Notes: generated by a model from the sequence alone, not told the origin. A DNA stretch of 64,000 nt from Ralstonia soli (GCF_023955655.1 NZ_JAMXHT010000011.1:80322-144321), one strand, 5' to 3'. Counted from the first letter of the stretch, positions 1 to 8,262 are shown. Translations and numbers: made by a program.

Positions 1-626
1 GTGTGACTGCCAGCCTGGCGCTGATCGAGGCTGCTATCGACGCGCACGCCGACGCCATTCTTGTGCACCACGGCTACTTCTGGAAAGGGGAGGATGGCCG
101 TGTCGTCGGCCAGAAGCATGCCCGCCTGAAGCAACTTCTGGCGCACGATCTGAACCTGTTCGCGTATCACCTGCCGCTGGATGCGCATCCCGAACTGGGT
201 AACAACGCCCAATTGGGCGCCTTGCTCGATATCGAGCCGCAAGGCCGGTTTGGCGACGACGAGCTTGGCTGGATTGGCGTGCTGCCCGAGGCCACCACGC
301 TGGGGGCTTTTGCCGAGACAGTGTCGGCAAGGTTGGGCCGGGTGCCGCTGGTGATCGGAGAGGGTGACCGCCTAGTGCGCACGGTCGGCTGGTGCACGGG
401 TGGGGCGCAAGGCTGGTTTGATGCCGCCATTGCGGCCGGTGTGGACGTCTACCTGAGCGGCGAGGCATCTGAGCAGACCACGCACCTGGCGCGCGAATCG
501 GGTGTGGCCTACATCGGGGCGGGCCACCACGCCACCGAGCGCGGTGGCGTGCGGGCGCTCGGCAACCACCTCGCCGAGCGCTTCGGGGTGCGTCACACCT
601 TCATCGACATCCCGAATCCGGTGTGA
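1..626 (+). CDS. Nif3-like dinuclear metal-centre hexameric protein, 5' truncated by window
   Basis: This is the C-terminal roughly 80% of a Nif3/YbgI (DUF34) family protein; the reading frame is open to the window edge and the real start lies upstream. Family members form hexameric rings with a two-metal site; their substrate is unsettled, and some have been linked to GTP cyclohydrolase I-like chemistry. The metal-ligand signatures are visible: HHGYFW near the start and [11 protein letters not shown] near the C-terminus. The product is presumably cytoplasmic. It ends 14 nt before the convergent mscL gene, with no clear terminator between them. The family call is secure; the precise function is not. 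Confidence 0.9.
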   Translation, partial: VTASLALIEAAIDAHADAILVHHGYFWKGEDGRVVGQKHARLKQLLAHDLNLFAYHLPLDAHPELGNNAQLGALLDIEPQGRFGDDELGWIGVLPEATTLGAFAETVSARLGRVPLVIGEGDRLVRTVGWCTGGAQGWFDAAIAAGVDVYLSGEASEQTTHLARESGVAYIGAGHHATERGGVRALGNHLAERFGVRHTFIDIPNPV

Positions 627-640
627 GCTGACTGCGTTCG

Positions 641-1069
641 TTACTTGCTCTTCAGGCTGTCGCGAATCTCGCGCAGCAATACGATGTCTTCCGGCGTGGC
701 GGGCGCTTCCGCCGGCGGCTGGTTGGCTTCGGTCAGGCGCGTGATCGCGCGAACCATCAGGAACACGATAAACGCCAGGATGACGAAATTGACCGCCACG
801 GTGATGAAGTTGCCGTAGGCGAAGACCGGCACGCCCGCCTTCTTCAGGTCCGCCAGGGTATGCGGCACGCCCGCCGGAGCTTCGGCGAGCTGGATGAACA
901 GATTCGAGAAATCGAGCTTGCCAATGATGCGGCCGATCACCGGCATGATCAGATCATTGACGAGCGAATCGACGATCTTGCCGAACGCCGCGCCGATGAT
1001 CACACCTACCGCCAGGTCCATCACGTTGCCGCGCATCGCGAATTTCTTGAAGTCTTGCATCAGTGCCAT
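641..1069 (-). CDS. mscL: Large-conductance mechanosensitive channel MscL
   Basis: This encodes a 142-aa inner-membrane channel that opens under membrane tension to release solutes during hypo-osmotic shock. The N-terminus ([20 protein letters not shown]) and the following G/A-rich TM1 helix ([20 protein letters not shown]) are the conserved MscL pore region. TM2 lies near residues 78-105 and a charged C-terminal helix bundle follows. Length fits the family (about 136-150 aa). The ATG is preceded on the minus strand by GGAGAA at good spacing. It is a single gene, convergent with the Nif3-like gene and divergent from petA. Confidence 0.97.
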   Translation of the reverse strand: MALMQDFKKFAMRGNVMDLAVGVIIGAAFGKIVDSLVNDLIMPVIGRIIGKLDFSNLFIQLAEAPAGVPHTLADLKKAGVPVFAYGNFITVAVNFVILAFIVFLMVRAITRLTEANQPPAEAPATPEDIVLLREIRDSLKSK

Positions 1070-1239
1070 CGGTTTTCTCCGGATTGTTTGATTCGAGACA
1101 AACGGTCAAGCTGCGGATTGGTTGACCTGAATTGTAGAAAGCGAGGTTGCAAGAGACATGCCGAAGCCTTGTCTGCACTGGGCTGGCGGGCAATCGGTGT
1201 GTCCACTATATCTGCAACCGGCATGCCCCGCGACCGCTA

Positions 1240-1267
1240 TTGTTGGCAAGGTACGGTCAGGTATAAT
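1240..1267 (+). promoter_or_regulatory. Candidate sigma70 promoter for petABC
   Basis: A perfect TATAAT at 1262-1267 is preceded by TTGTTG (1240-1245) with a 16-bp spacer. Transcription would begin near 1274, giving a leader of about 40 nt before petA. The assignment rests on consensus match and position only. Confidence 0.5.
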
Positions 1268-1314
1268 TTTTGGTTGACGCGAATCTATCTTGATTTCTCA
1301 CCCTGGGGTCTTGA

Positions 1315-1923
1315 ATGAGTGACCAGCAAAACGTGGACAAGGGTCGCCGTAATCTATTGATTGCGACGTCCGTGGCTGGTGGTGTGGGAGGGGTTGCAGT
1401 TGCGGCCCCTTTCGTTTGCACATTCGCACCATCTGAAAAAGCCCGTGCAGCGGGCGCGCCCGTAGAGGCGGACGTGAGTGACCTGGCCCCCGGCCAGATG
1501 AAGGTGGTGGAATGGCGCGGCAAGCCGGTCTGGCTGCTCAAGCGCACGCCCGACATGCTGGAATCGCTCAAGAAGACCGACACCGAAGTCGCCGACCCCA
1601 AGTCCGACGTGCCCTTCACCATGAAGACGCCGGACTACTGCAAGAACGAAACCCGTTCCCGTGCCGAACATAAAGATCTGCTGGTCGTGGTCGGTATCTG
1701 CTCCCACCTCGGTTGCTCCCCGTCTGGCCCGTTCCCCGCTGGCGCCAACGTGCAGCTGGCCGGCGACCCGGGCTTCGTCTGCCCGTGCCATGGCTCGACG
1801 TTCGACCTGGCTGGCCGCGTATTCAAGAACAAGCCCGCACCGCAGAACTTGGATGTTCCGCCGTACATGTTCCTGTCGGACACGAAGCTGCTGATCGGTA
1901 AAGACGAGAAAGGAGAGGCTTGA
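1315..1923 (+). CDS. petA: Ubiquinol-cytochrome c reductase Rieske iron-sulfur subunit
   Basis: This is the Rieske 2Fe-2S subunit of the cytochrome bc1 complex, which passes electrons from ubiquinol to cytochrome c1 on the periplasmic side. The protein has 202 aa. A twin-arginine export motif (GRRNLL, residues 10-15) precedes a single membrane anchor. The two cluster-binding boxes are intact: CSHLGC (C129, H131, C134) and CPCHGS (C156, C158, H159). The gene is followed by petB, whose ATG lies 2 nt beyond the stop codon, and then petC, forming the standard petABC operon. Confidence 0.97.
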   Translation: MSDQQNVDKGRRNLLIATSVAGGVGGVAVAAPFVCTFAPSEKARAAGAPVEADVSDLAPGQMKVVEWRGKPVWLLKRTPDMLESLKKTDTEVADPKSDVPFTMKTPDYCKNETRSRAEHKDLLVVVGICSHLGCSPSGPFPAGANVQLAGDPGFVCPCHGSTFDLAGRVFKNKPAPQNLDVPPYMFLSDTKLLIGKDEKGEA

Positions 1924-1925
1924 TC

Positions 1926-3326
1926 ATGGCCGAGAAGAAGGTGGAGACAACCGGGCTGCTGGGCTGGATCGATGCTCGCTTCCCGTTGACCGAGACATGG
2001 AAGGCGCATCTGTCGGAGTACTACGCGCCGAAGAATTTCAACTTCTGGTATTTCTTTGGTTCGCTGGCGCTGTTGGTGCTGGTGATCCAGATCGTCACGG
2101 GCATCTTCCTGGTGATGAACTACAAGCCGGACGGCACGCTCAACGCCGCCGGTATTCCCGTCGCCTATGCGAGCGTGGAGTTCATCATGCGCGAGGTGCC
2201 GTGGGGCTGGCTGGTGCGCTATATGCACTCGACCGGCGCGTCGGCGTTCTTCATCGTCGTGTATCTGCACATGTTCCGCGGCATGCTGTACGGCTCGTAC
2301 CGCAAGCCGCGCGAGCTGGTCTGGATCTTCGGCTGCCTGATCTTTCTGTGCCTGATGGCCGAAGCCTTCATGGGCTATCTGCTGCCGTGGGGCCAGATGT
2401 CGTACTGGGGCGCGCAGGTGATCGTGAACCTGTTCTCCGCCATCCCGCTGATCGGCCCGGACCTGTCGCTGTGGATCCGCGGTGACTACGTGGTGTCGGA
2501 CGCGACGCTGAACCGCTTCTTCTCATTCCACGTGATTGCGGTGCCGCTGGTGCTTCTGGGCCTGGTGGTGGCGCACGTGATTGCGCTGCACGAAGTGGGC
2601 TCGAACAACCCGGACGGCGTGGAGATCAAGGCGAAGAAGGACGCGCGCGGTATTCCGCTCGACGGCATTCCGTTCCACCCGTACTACTCGGTGCACGACA
2701 TCGTGGGCGTGGCGGTGTTCCTGTTCATCTTCAGCGCGATCGTGTTCTTCGCGCCGGAAATGGGCGGCTACTTCCTGGAAGCCAACAACTTCATTCCGGC
2801 GGATTCGCTCAAGACGCCGCCGCACATCGCGCCGGTGTGGTACTTCACGCCGTTCTACTCGATGCTGCGTGCGACCACGTCGGACTTCCTGCCGTGGCTG
2901 TGGGGCTTCATCGCCATCATGCTGGGCCTGCTGTTCGTGCGCTCGAAGAGCATGATGATCAAGGGCGTGGCGGTGGCCGTGGCCGTGGTTCTGGCGCTCG
3001 GCTTTGCCTTCATCGACGCCAAGTTCTGGGGCGTGGTGGTGATGGGCGGCTCGGTGGTGATCTTCTTCTTCCTGCCGTGGCTGGACCACTCGCCGGTCAA
3101 GTCGATCCGCTATCGCCCGGGCTTCCACAAGACGCTGCTGATCCTCTTCGTGATTGCGTTCGCGGTGCTGGGCTACCTGGGCATTCAGCCGCCGAGCCCG
3201 GTCGGTTCGATCATTTCGCAGATCGGCACCATTCTGTACTTCGCGTTCTTCCTCGCGATGCCGATCTGGAGCCAGATCGGGACGTTCAAGCCAGTGCCTG
3301 AGCGCGTCACGTTCACGCCGCACTGA
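1926..3326 (+). CDS. petB: Cytochrome b of the bc1 complex
   Basis: This encodes the 466-aa membrane subunit carrying haems bL and bH and both quinone sites of complex III. The conserved Qo-site PEWY-type region appears as APVWYFTPFYSML, and paired haem-ligand histidines lie in the RYMHSTGASAFF and FHVIAVPLVLLGLVVAHVIA helices. Eight or more hydrophobic helices are visible. I place the start at ATG 1926, because AGGAGA lies just upstream inside the petA end; an in-frame TTG at 1920 overlaps the petA stop and is unlikely. The C-terminus has extra hydrophobic segments, as is common in betaproteobacteria. Confidence 0.96.
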   Translation: MAEKKVETTGLLGWIDARFPLTETWKAHLSEYYAPKNFNFWYFFGSLALLVLVIQIVTGIFLVMNYKPDGTLNAAGIPVAYASVEFIMREVPWGWLVRYMHSTGASAFFIVVYLHMFRGMLYGSYRKPRELVWIFGCLIFLCLMAEAFMGYLLPWGQMSYWGAQVIVNLFSAIPLIGPDLSLWIRGDYVVSDATLNRFFSFHVIAVPLVLLGLVVAHVIALHEVGSNNPDGVEIKAKKDARGIPLDGIPFHPYYSVHDIVGVAVFLFIFSAIVFFAPEMGGYFLEANNFIPADSLKTPPHIAPVWYFTPFYSMLRATTSDFLPWLWGFIAIMLGLLFVRSKSMMIKGVAVAVAVVLALGFAFIDAKFWGVVVMGGSVVIFFFLPWLDHSPVKSIRYRPGFHKTLLILFVIAFAVLGYLGIQPPSPVGSIISQIGTILYFAFFLAMPIWSQIGTFKPVPERVTFTPH

Positions 3327-3363
3327 TTCGAACCGAGCACAAGGACCCATGAAGGACACAAGA

Positions 3364-4110
3364 ATGAAAAAGCTGCTTGCGATTTTCGCCTTGGCCGGTC
3401 TCGTGTTTGCCGCGCCTGTGATGGCCAATGAGGGCGGCGTGCCGCTCGATACGGCGCCCAACCAATCCAGCGACACCTCCGCGCTGCAGCGCGGCGCGAA
3501 GCTGTTCGTCAACTACTGCCTGAACTGCCACGGCGCCAGCGCCATGCGCTACAACCGCCTGCGCGACATCGGCCTGACCGAGGAGCAGATCAAGCAGAAC
3601 CTGCTGTTCACCTCTGACAAGGTCGGCGACACGATGCACATCGCCATGGACCGCGAAGACGCCAAGAAGTGGTTTGGCGCCGTGCCGCCGGACCTCTCGG
3701 TGATCGCCCGTGCGCGCGGCAGCGACTGGCTCTACACCTACCTGCGCACGTTCTACCGCGACGACACGCGTCCGACCGGCTGGAACAACCTGGTGTTCGA
3801 CAAGGTCGGCATGCCGCACGTGCTGTGGGAGCTGCAAGGCCAGCGCGTGCCGAAGTACGAGACGGTCAAGTCAGAGCACGGCGGCGAGCCGGAGCACAAG
3901 CTGGTCGGCTTCGAGCAGGTCACCCCGGGCAAGCTGAACAACGTGGAATACGACCAAGCGGTGGCCGATCTCGTCACGTATCTGGACTGGATGGCCGAGC
4001 CTGCCGGTAACCTGCGCAAGCGCCTGGGTGTGTGGGTTTTGTTGTTCATCGGCGTGTTCTTCGTGCTGGCCTGGCGCCTGAATGCGGCCTATTGGAAGGA
4101 CATCAAGTAA
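3364..4110 (+). CDS. petC: Cytochrome c1 of the bc1 complex
   Basis: This is the membrane-anchored c-type cytochrome that accepts electrons from the Rieske protein. It has a signal peptide (MKKLLAIFALAGLVFAAPVMA), one CXXCH haem site (NYCLNCHGAS) and a C-terminal anchor helix (VWVLLFIGVFFVLAWRL). I prefer ATG 3364, which places a normal signal peptide at the N-terminus; an in-frame ATG at 3349 would add five residues. It is the third gene of petABC, and its stop is 148 nt before sspA. Confidence 0.96.
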   Translation: MKKLLAIFALAGLVFAAPVMANEGGVPLDTAPNQSSDTSALQRGAKLFVNYCLNCHGASAMRYNRLRDIGLTEEQIKQNLLFTSDKVGDTMHIAMDREDAKKWFGAVPPDLSVIARARGSDWLYTYLRTFYRDDTRPTGWNNLVFDKVGMPHVLWELQGQRVPKYETVKSEHGGEPEHKLVGFEQVTPGKLNNVEYDQAVADLVTYLDWMAEPAGNLRKRLGVWVLLFIGVFFVLAWRLNAAYWKDIK

Positions 4111-4258
4111 AATCCGTGTTTTCCGGGCAAGGGCTAGGCCGGTGGAGAACTGGTCCTAGCCCTTTGCCTTTTCGCTTTTGTGCCGTGGCGGCGCCATTTG
4201 CCGCCCGGTTGTACCGTCATCGGGCCGCCCCCGGCCCGTGCGCCAAGGAACTACAACC

Positions 4259-4870
4259 ATGATGGTCTTGTACTCGGGCACCACTTGCCCGTTCTCGCAG
4301 CGTTGCCGCCTCGTCCTGTTCGAAAAGGGCATGGATTTCGAGATCCGCGACGTCGATCTCTTCAACAAGCCGGAAGACATCGCGGTGATGAACCCGTACG
4401 GCCAGGTGCCCATCCTGGTCGAGCGCGACCTGATCCTGTACGAGTCGAACATCATCAACGAGTACATCGACGAGCGCTTCCCGCACCCGCAGCTGATGCC
4501 GGCCGACCCGGTGCAGCGTGCCCGCGCCCGCCTGTTCCTGTTCAACTTCGAAAAGGAACTGTTCACGCACGTGTCCGTGCTCGAGAACGAAAAGGGCAAG
4601 GCCGCCGAGAAGAATCACGAGAAGGCGCGGGCTGCCATTCGTGACCGTCTCACGCAGCTCGCTCCGATCTTCCTGAAGAACAAGTACATGCTGGGCGAAG
4701 AGTTCTCGATGCTCGACGTGGCGATCGCGCCGCTGCTGTGGCGTCTGGACCACTACGGCATTGAAGTCTCGAAGAACGCTGCCCCGCTGATGAAATACGC
4801 GGAGCGTATCTTCAGCCGTCCGGCGTATATTGAAGCGCTGACGCCGTCGGAAAAGGTCATGCGCCGCTGA
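4259..4870 (+). CDS. sspA: Stringent starvation protein A homologue (GST fold)
   Basis: This 203-aa protein has a glutathione-S-transferase-like fold: an N-terminal thioredoxin-like domain (VLYSGTTCPFSQRCRLVLFE) and a C-terminal helical domain. SspA binds RNA polymerase and acts in stationary-phase and acid-stress regulation rather than as a transferase. The gene sits directly after petABC and before sspB, an arrangement typical of betaproteobacteria. ATG 4259 is followed by a second ATG at 4262; AAGGA at 4245-4249 serves as the ribosome site. An in-frame extension upstream lacks family similarity. Confidence 0.93.
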   Translation: MMVLYSGTTCPFSQRCRLVLFEKGMDFEIRDVDLFNKPEDIAVMNPYGQVPILVERDLILYESNIINEYIDERFPHPQLMPADPVQRARARLFLFNFEKELFTHVSVLENEKGKAAEKNHEKARAAIRDRLTQLAPIFLKNKYMLGEEFSMLDVAIAPLLWRLDHYGIEVSKNAAPLMKYAERIFSRPAYIEALTPSEKVMRR

Positions 4871-4943
4871 TTGCCGCCGGGTTGCGGACCGCGCGTTCGA
4901 GTCGAATCCATGCGCGGCCGCACCCACGGTCACCGATTTCATC

Positions 4944-5441
4944 ATGCCGGAAACTTCCACCAAGCCCTACCTGATCCGTGCCATCTACGAATGGTGCACG
5001 GACAACGGCTTCACGCCGTACATCGCTGTCTTCGTCGACAACAGCACCAACGTGCCGCGCGAGTTCGTCAAGAACGACGAGATCGTGCTGAACGTGAGCT
5101 TTGACGCGACCAGCCAGCTCGACATGGGCAACGAGTGGATCACGTTCCACGCGCGTTTTTCGGGCGTGTCGCGCAAGATCGAAGTCCCGGTCGAGAACGT
5201 GCTTGCGGTGTATGCACGCGAGAATGGGCAAGGTATGGCCTTCCCGGTCGAGCGCAGCACGCCGACCACGCAGGCGGCCACCGAGCGCGAGAGCAACCCG
5301 CCGCCCAAGCTGGCCGCGGTGGATTCCGAATCGGCCCCCGCACCTGTTACCGCCGAAGTGGACGGGGGGGGCGACGATGAGCCGACGCCGCCTAATGTGC
5401 CGCGCATTGGTGGCAAACCTGCGCTGAAAGTCGTCAAGTAA
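4944..5441 (+). CDS. sspB: ClpXP adaptor SspB
   Basis: This encodes the 165-aa stringent starvation protein B homologue, which binds ssrA-tagged proteins and delivers them to ClpXP. The conserved core runs from about residue 6 (YLIRAIYEWCTDNGFTPYI) to the VPVENVLAVYARENGQGM segment. A flexible Ala/Pro/Glu-rich linker follows, and the short C-terminal tail RIGGKPALKVVK is the ClpX-docking motif expected in the family. It lies 73 nt after sspA and is probably cotranscribed with it. Confidence 0.95.
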   Translation: MPETSTKPYLIRAIYEWCTDNGFTPYIAVFVDNSTNVPREFVKNDEIVLNVSFDATSQLDMGNEWITFHARFSGVSRKIEVPVENVLAVYARENGQGMAFPVERSTPTTQAATERESNPPPKLAAVDSESAPAPVTAEVDGGGDDEPTPPNVPRIGGKPALKVVK

Positions 5442-5459
5442 GCCGTGTTAGGTTAGAAT
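5431..5459 (+). promoter_or_regulatory. Candidate promoter of the tRNA-Thr gene
   Basis: TCGTCA (5431-5436) and TAGAAT (5454-5459) are separated by 17 bp, which would place the transcription start a few bases before the tRNA at 5471. The -35 overlaps the end of sspB. The match is moderate. Confidence 0.4.
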
Positions 5460-5470
5460 CGCGTTTCTTT

Positions 5471-5546
<76 letters not shown>

Positions 5547-5554
5547 GCTTCACA

Positions 5555-5586
5555 AAAACGGCCTCCCTTGCGGAGGCCGTTTTCTT
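5555..5586. terminator. Bidirectional intrinsic terminator
   Basis: Stem ACGGCCTCC (5558-5566) pairs with GGAGGCCGT (5572-5580) around a 5-nt loop. It is flanked by an A-tract on the left and a T-tract on the right, so it can end the tRNA-Thr transcript and the convergent inhibitor gene. Confidence 0.9.
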
Positions 5587-5608
5587 TTCCGCTCCTGGCG
5601 TGAGCAGC

Positions 5609-5935
5609 TCAACCGCGCCGCACCCAGATCACCTTGCCGTTCTGGAGGCCGAGGTTGCGCCGTTCCTGCCGGTAATCCATCGTGCCGGGCAGCACCTTGC
5701 CGTCGCGTTCGCTGATGCGCCACAGGCAACCGTTCAGCAGCGCGGTCGCTTCGTGTTCCGTCTTGCCGATCAGCGCGTCATCCGAGGCGGCCGCCGCCTG
5801 GCACGTGCCGTCAGGTTGAGCATGATTTGCCATGGGGGTTTCGCCTCCATTCTTGGTGGGCCCGGTGCCGGCCATCGAGCATCCGGCCATGCCTGCGATT
5901 GCGGCCATCGTGAGCATCGTTGCTAGGCGTGTCAT
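5609..5935 (-). CDS. I78-family peptidase-inhibitor lipoprotein
   Basis: This is a 108-aa protein. A lipoprotein signal ends in GMAGC (cleavage before Cys19), followed by a short linker and a domain matching peptidase inhibitor family I78 (DALIGKTEHEA at its start, LPGTMDYRQERRNLGLQNG near its end). I78 proteins inhibit serine proteases; a surface lipoprotein version would guard the envelope. ATG 5935 is chosen because GAGAGG precedes it and it begins the signal peptide; a longer frame to 5986 lacks a good start. It is a single gene, convergent with the tRNA. Confidence 0.8.
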   Translation of the reverse strand: MTRLATMLTMAAIAGMAGCSMAGTGPTKNGGETPMANHAQPDGTCQAAAASDDALIGKTEHEATALLNGCLWRISERDGKVLPGTMDYRQERRNLGLQNGKVIWVRRG

Positions 5936-6261
5936 ACAACCTCTCGTTTGTGTTGGATGTGATGTGCGTTCGAGTGCTGTGTGCACGCGGCGCGGTGCAT
6001 TCGATTCGTGGAGGCAGTGTATCCAACCGGTTGGCTAAGCGGATGCAACAGCGGGGAGCGAATGCCCACGACCTGTGGTCTGCGCATCAAGAGTAGGCAT
6101 GTGGTTTGTGTGATTGTGCGTGTACCTGGGGGAGTATTTTCCGTGTGGTCCAAACGCCTGTACATGGCGCCACCAAGCCAATTGCACGCCGGCCTTGGGT
6201 TCGGCCGGGCACGTTCATGTTGCCGGTGTGCAAAGAGCCTTCCACCCCCTCCCAAAAAGGC
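5936..6261. other. Intergenic region without a recognised gene
   Basis: Short frames occur here, but none has a ribosome site plus family similarity. The DNA is somewhat less GC-rich than the flanking genes. It must contain the promoter of the minus-strand inhibitor gene and probably sequences controlling the porin operon. Confidence 0.5.
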
Positions 6262-6291
6262 TTGCCGAGTCCGAGAACACTTTGTTACTCT
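6262..6291 (+). promoter_or_regulatory. Weak candidate promoter for the porin/metal-transporter operon
   Basis: TTGCCG (6262-6267) and TACTCT (6286-6291) are 18 bp apart, and a transcript would start near 6298, about 25 nt before the first upstream ORF. The match is moderate, and position is the main support. Confidence 0.3.
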
Positions 6292-6322
6292 GCGCCCCGT
6301 CATCGCTACGGAGTGCATCTCC

Positions 6323-6361
6323 ATGGACAGTTGTTCTAGTCGATCTTCGATCGCACATTGA
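6323..6361 (+). CDS. Upstream ORF A, leader peptide MDSCSSRSSIAH
   Basis: This 12-codon frame starts with ATG 6323 after ACGGAG (6309-6314) and stops at TGA 6359-6361. It is closely related to a second short frame at 8053: both begin ATGGACAGT, share AGT-CGA and an ATC codon, and end His-stop. The codons AGT, CGA, TCT and TGT are unusual for this high-GC genome, which suggests slow translation. The stop codon abuts the base of a long hairpin (from 6362). I infer a regulatory leader for the porin gene. No family is known to me, and its translation is unproven. Confidence 0.55.
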   Translation: MDSCSSRSSIAH

Positions 6362-6459
6362 ACGGCTAGACAGTCTCGGCGCATCGTTTTCGCGCCTGAC
6401 CACTGCCTAGCCGTATTTCACGGCGGGTAGTGGCGCTTGTGCGGGTTCTCCGCAACAAG
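6362..6459 (+). promoter_or_regulatory. Attenuator-like hairpins downstream of upstream ORF A
   Basis: A three-tier stem forms from ACGGCTAG (6362-6369) with CTAGCCGT (6407-6414), CAGT (6371-6374) with ACTG (6402-6405), and GGCGC (6378-6382) with GCGCC (6392-6396). The 3' strand can instead pair downstream: GCCGT (6410-6414) with ACGGC (6420-6424). A further stem follows, CTTGTGCGG (6436-6444) with CCGCAACAAG (6450-6459), one base bulged. Competing stems placed directly after a leader-peptide stop codon resemble attenuation. No clear T-tract follows, so control of translation is as likely as termination. Confidence 0.5.
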
Positions 6460-6591
6460 TCCCTTCCCACAATTCGATTGTTTTACCGACACGGCCATGT
6501 GGCTGCGTGCGTGTTTGCGCGCGTGGTTTCCTGGGAGCACCGTGGTCGGCTCATGCCTACGTTCGTCATAGAAACGAATGGGGGAGGTCTC

Positions 6592-8034
6592 ATGCTGTTT
6601 CTCTCGATGCTGCAATACGTTTGGGTTTCCGTGCGTCCGCTGGTTCTGGTGCGCGCCGCTGTGCTTCGCCGCCCGGCTCTGCTGACCTTGATGGCTCTGC
6701 TGTCTGCTTCCACTCAACTTGCACGCGCAGACGACGCGCCCGCTTCCGCTCCGGCGGCCGATGCCCTGCCCATCGCCAGCGGTGAGCTGGATGACCGCTT
6801 CGGCTTTCACGGCCAATCCACCTGGATCTGGCAGGCCAAGCCCGCATTCAATGCGCCGTACAGCGGCGACAACAGCCTGACGCCGGATCGTGCCACCAGT
6901 TATTCCTTCAGCACCACGCTCGATTTGGGCATGCGGCTGTGGAAGGGGGCAGAGTTCCATTTCAACCCGGAAGTCGCGATGGGCAAGGCCTTCTCGGATC
7001 TGCATGGTTTGGGCGGCCCAACCAACGGGGAGCTGGCCAAAGTCACAGGCGTCGATCCGACGTTGTATCGCGCCCGCGTTTTCCTGCGCCAGACCTGGGG
7101 CCTGGGCGGTGATGCCGAAAAGATCGACGCCGATTTCAACCAGTTTGCCGACGTGGTGGACAAGCGCCGCGTGGTACTGACCGTGGGCAACCTGTCAGTG
7201 CTCGACGTGTTCGATGCCGTGGAATATGCGCATGACCCACGCACACAGTTTCTGAACTGGTCGTTCATGACGCATCCGTCGTTCGACTATCCCGCCGATG
7301 CGCGTGGCTACAGCTGGGGCGTGGCGCTCGAATACATCGACAGCGAACTCGGCTGGGCTGTCCGCGCCGGCCGTTTCCTGCAACCGGTGGAGTCCAATGG
7401 TTTGCCGCTCGACACGCGTTTTCTCAAACACTACGGCGACATGCTCGAGCTGGAAAAGAGCTACACGCTGTTCGGCCAGGAGGGCAAGGTGCGCCTGCTC
7501 GGCTGGCGCAACTTTGCGCGCATGGGCCGCTTTGACGATGCGATGGCGCTTGGCCAGTCCACGGGCAGCGCGCCTGATCTGAGCCTGGTGCGCCGCGAGC
7601 ATGCCAAGGTGGGAGTGGGTTTGTCCTTTGAGCAAAAGGTGGGTGAAAACCTGGGCCTGTTCACCCGTTTGAACTGGTCGGATGACAGGACGGAGACCTA
7701 TGCTTTTACGGAGGCCGGTCGCAATGTGTCGTTCGGCGGCCTGCTCAATGGCACGTCGTGGGGCCGGCCCAATGATGTGCTGGGTGCGGCCTTCTCGCTC
7801 AACATGCTGGGTCCCGATCACCGCGCCTATCTGGCGGCAGGGGGCAGCGGCGCGTTCCTGGGCGACGGCGCATTGAACTACGGCCAGGAGCGCATACTCG
7901 AAGTGTTCTACAGCTTTCAACCGGTCAAGGGCATCACCCTGAGCCCCGATTTTCAGTTGATCCAGAACCCCGGCTACAACCGGGACCGCGGGCCCGCCAA
8001 GTTCTTTGGTGTTCGCGCCCACGCGGCGTTCTAA
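6592..8034 (+). CDS. OprB-like outer-membrane porin
   Basis: This encodes a 480-aa outer-membrane beta-barrel protein of the OprB/carbohydrate-selective porin type. A signal peptide ends near ASTQLARA, after which mature sequence with alternating amphipathic strands ends in a terminal Phe (VRAHAAF), typical of barrels recognised by the BAM machinery. ATG 6592 is chosen because GGGGGAGG precedes it; earlier in-frame starts would extend a poor signal sequence. The OprB family usually passes sugars, but its position before an NRAMP-like carrier suggests metal uptake (inference, similar in principle to the manganese porin MnoP of Bradyrhizobium). Confidence 0.8.
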   Translation: MLFLSMLQYVWVSVRPLVLVRAAVLRRPALLTLMALLSASTQLARADDAPASAPAADALPIASGELDDRFGFHGQSTWIWQAKPAFNAPYSGDNSLTPDRATSYSFSTTLDLGMRLWKGAEFHFNPEVAMGKAFSDLHGLGGPTNGELAKVTGVDPTLYRARVFLRQTWGLGGDAEKIDADFNQFADVVDKRRVVLTVGNLSVLDVFDAVEYAHDPRTQFLNWSFMTHPSFDYPADARGYSWGVALEYIDSELGWAVRAGRFLQPVESNGLPLDTRFLKHYGDMLELEKSYTLFGQEGKVRLLGWRNFARMGRFDDAMALGQSTGSAPDLSLVRREHAKVGVGLSFEQKVGENLGLFTRLNWSDDRTETYAFTEAGRNVSFGGLLNGTSWGRPNDVLGAAFSLNMLGPDHRAYLAAGGSGAFLGDGALNYGQERILEVFYSFQPVKGITLSPDFQLIQNPGYNRDRGPAKFFGVRAHAAF

Positions 8035-8052
8035 GACGCACGGAGGACCCAT

Positions 8053-8097
8053 ATGGACAGTCCGAGTCGACCTTATCCGATCTCTCTTTCCCACTAG
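8053..8097 (+). CDS. Upstream ORF B, leader peptide MDSPSRPYPISLSH
   Basis: This 14-codon frame begins 18 nt after the porin stop, with a strong ribosome site (ACGGAGGA, 8040-8047) and ATG 8053; TAG is at 8095-8097. It matches upstream ORF A in ATGGACAGT, AGT-CGA, the ATC codon and the His-stop ending, and adds three prolines. The Asp/Pro composition recalls Salmonella MgtL, a leader peptide whose translation responds to magnesium, but the sequences are not otherwise alike. A hairpin begins at the next base. A role as a sensing leader for the downstream transporter is inferred. Confidence 0.6.
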   Translation: MDSPSRPYPISLSH

Positions 8098-8163
8098 GCG
8101 AGTCCGCCGCACGGTTGTTCCCTGCTGCTGACTTGCCGCCCTGGCAAGGCAGCGGTGTCTCGC
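8098..8163 (+). promoter_or_regulatory. Hairpin abutting upstream ORF B
   Basis: Base stem GCGAG (8098-8102) pairs with CTCGC (8159-8163). Inside it GCTGC (8124-8128) pairs with GCAGC (8149-8153), and CTTGCC (8132-8137) with GGCAAG (8143-8148). The structure starts at the first base after the leader stop codon, exactly as at upstream ORF A. No T-run follows. Confidence 0.5.
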
Positions 8164-8262
8164 ATCGCTCCTTGATCGTTTGATTCCGCCGCCGCATCCA
8201 CGCGTGCGCGGCGATTGCTGCGTGCCGCGCGTGAGTCGTGCGCACGCGGCGAGGAGTGTGCC

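Noticed and set aside
3349..3363. Alternative petC start at ATG 3349
   Set aside because: The start at 3364 gives a regular signal peptide; the extra five residues are possible but not needed.
6470..6484. ACAAT-TCG-ATTGT stem followed by TTT as an attenuator terminator in the porin leader
   Set aside because: The stem is five mostly A-T pairs, too weak to call.
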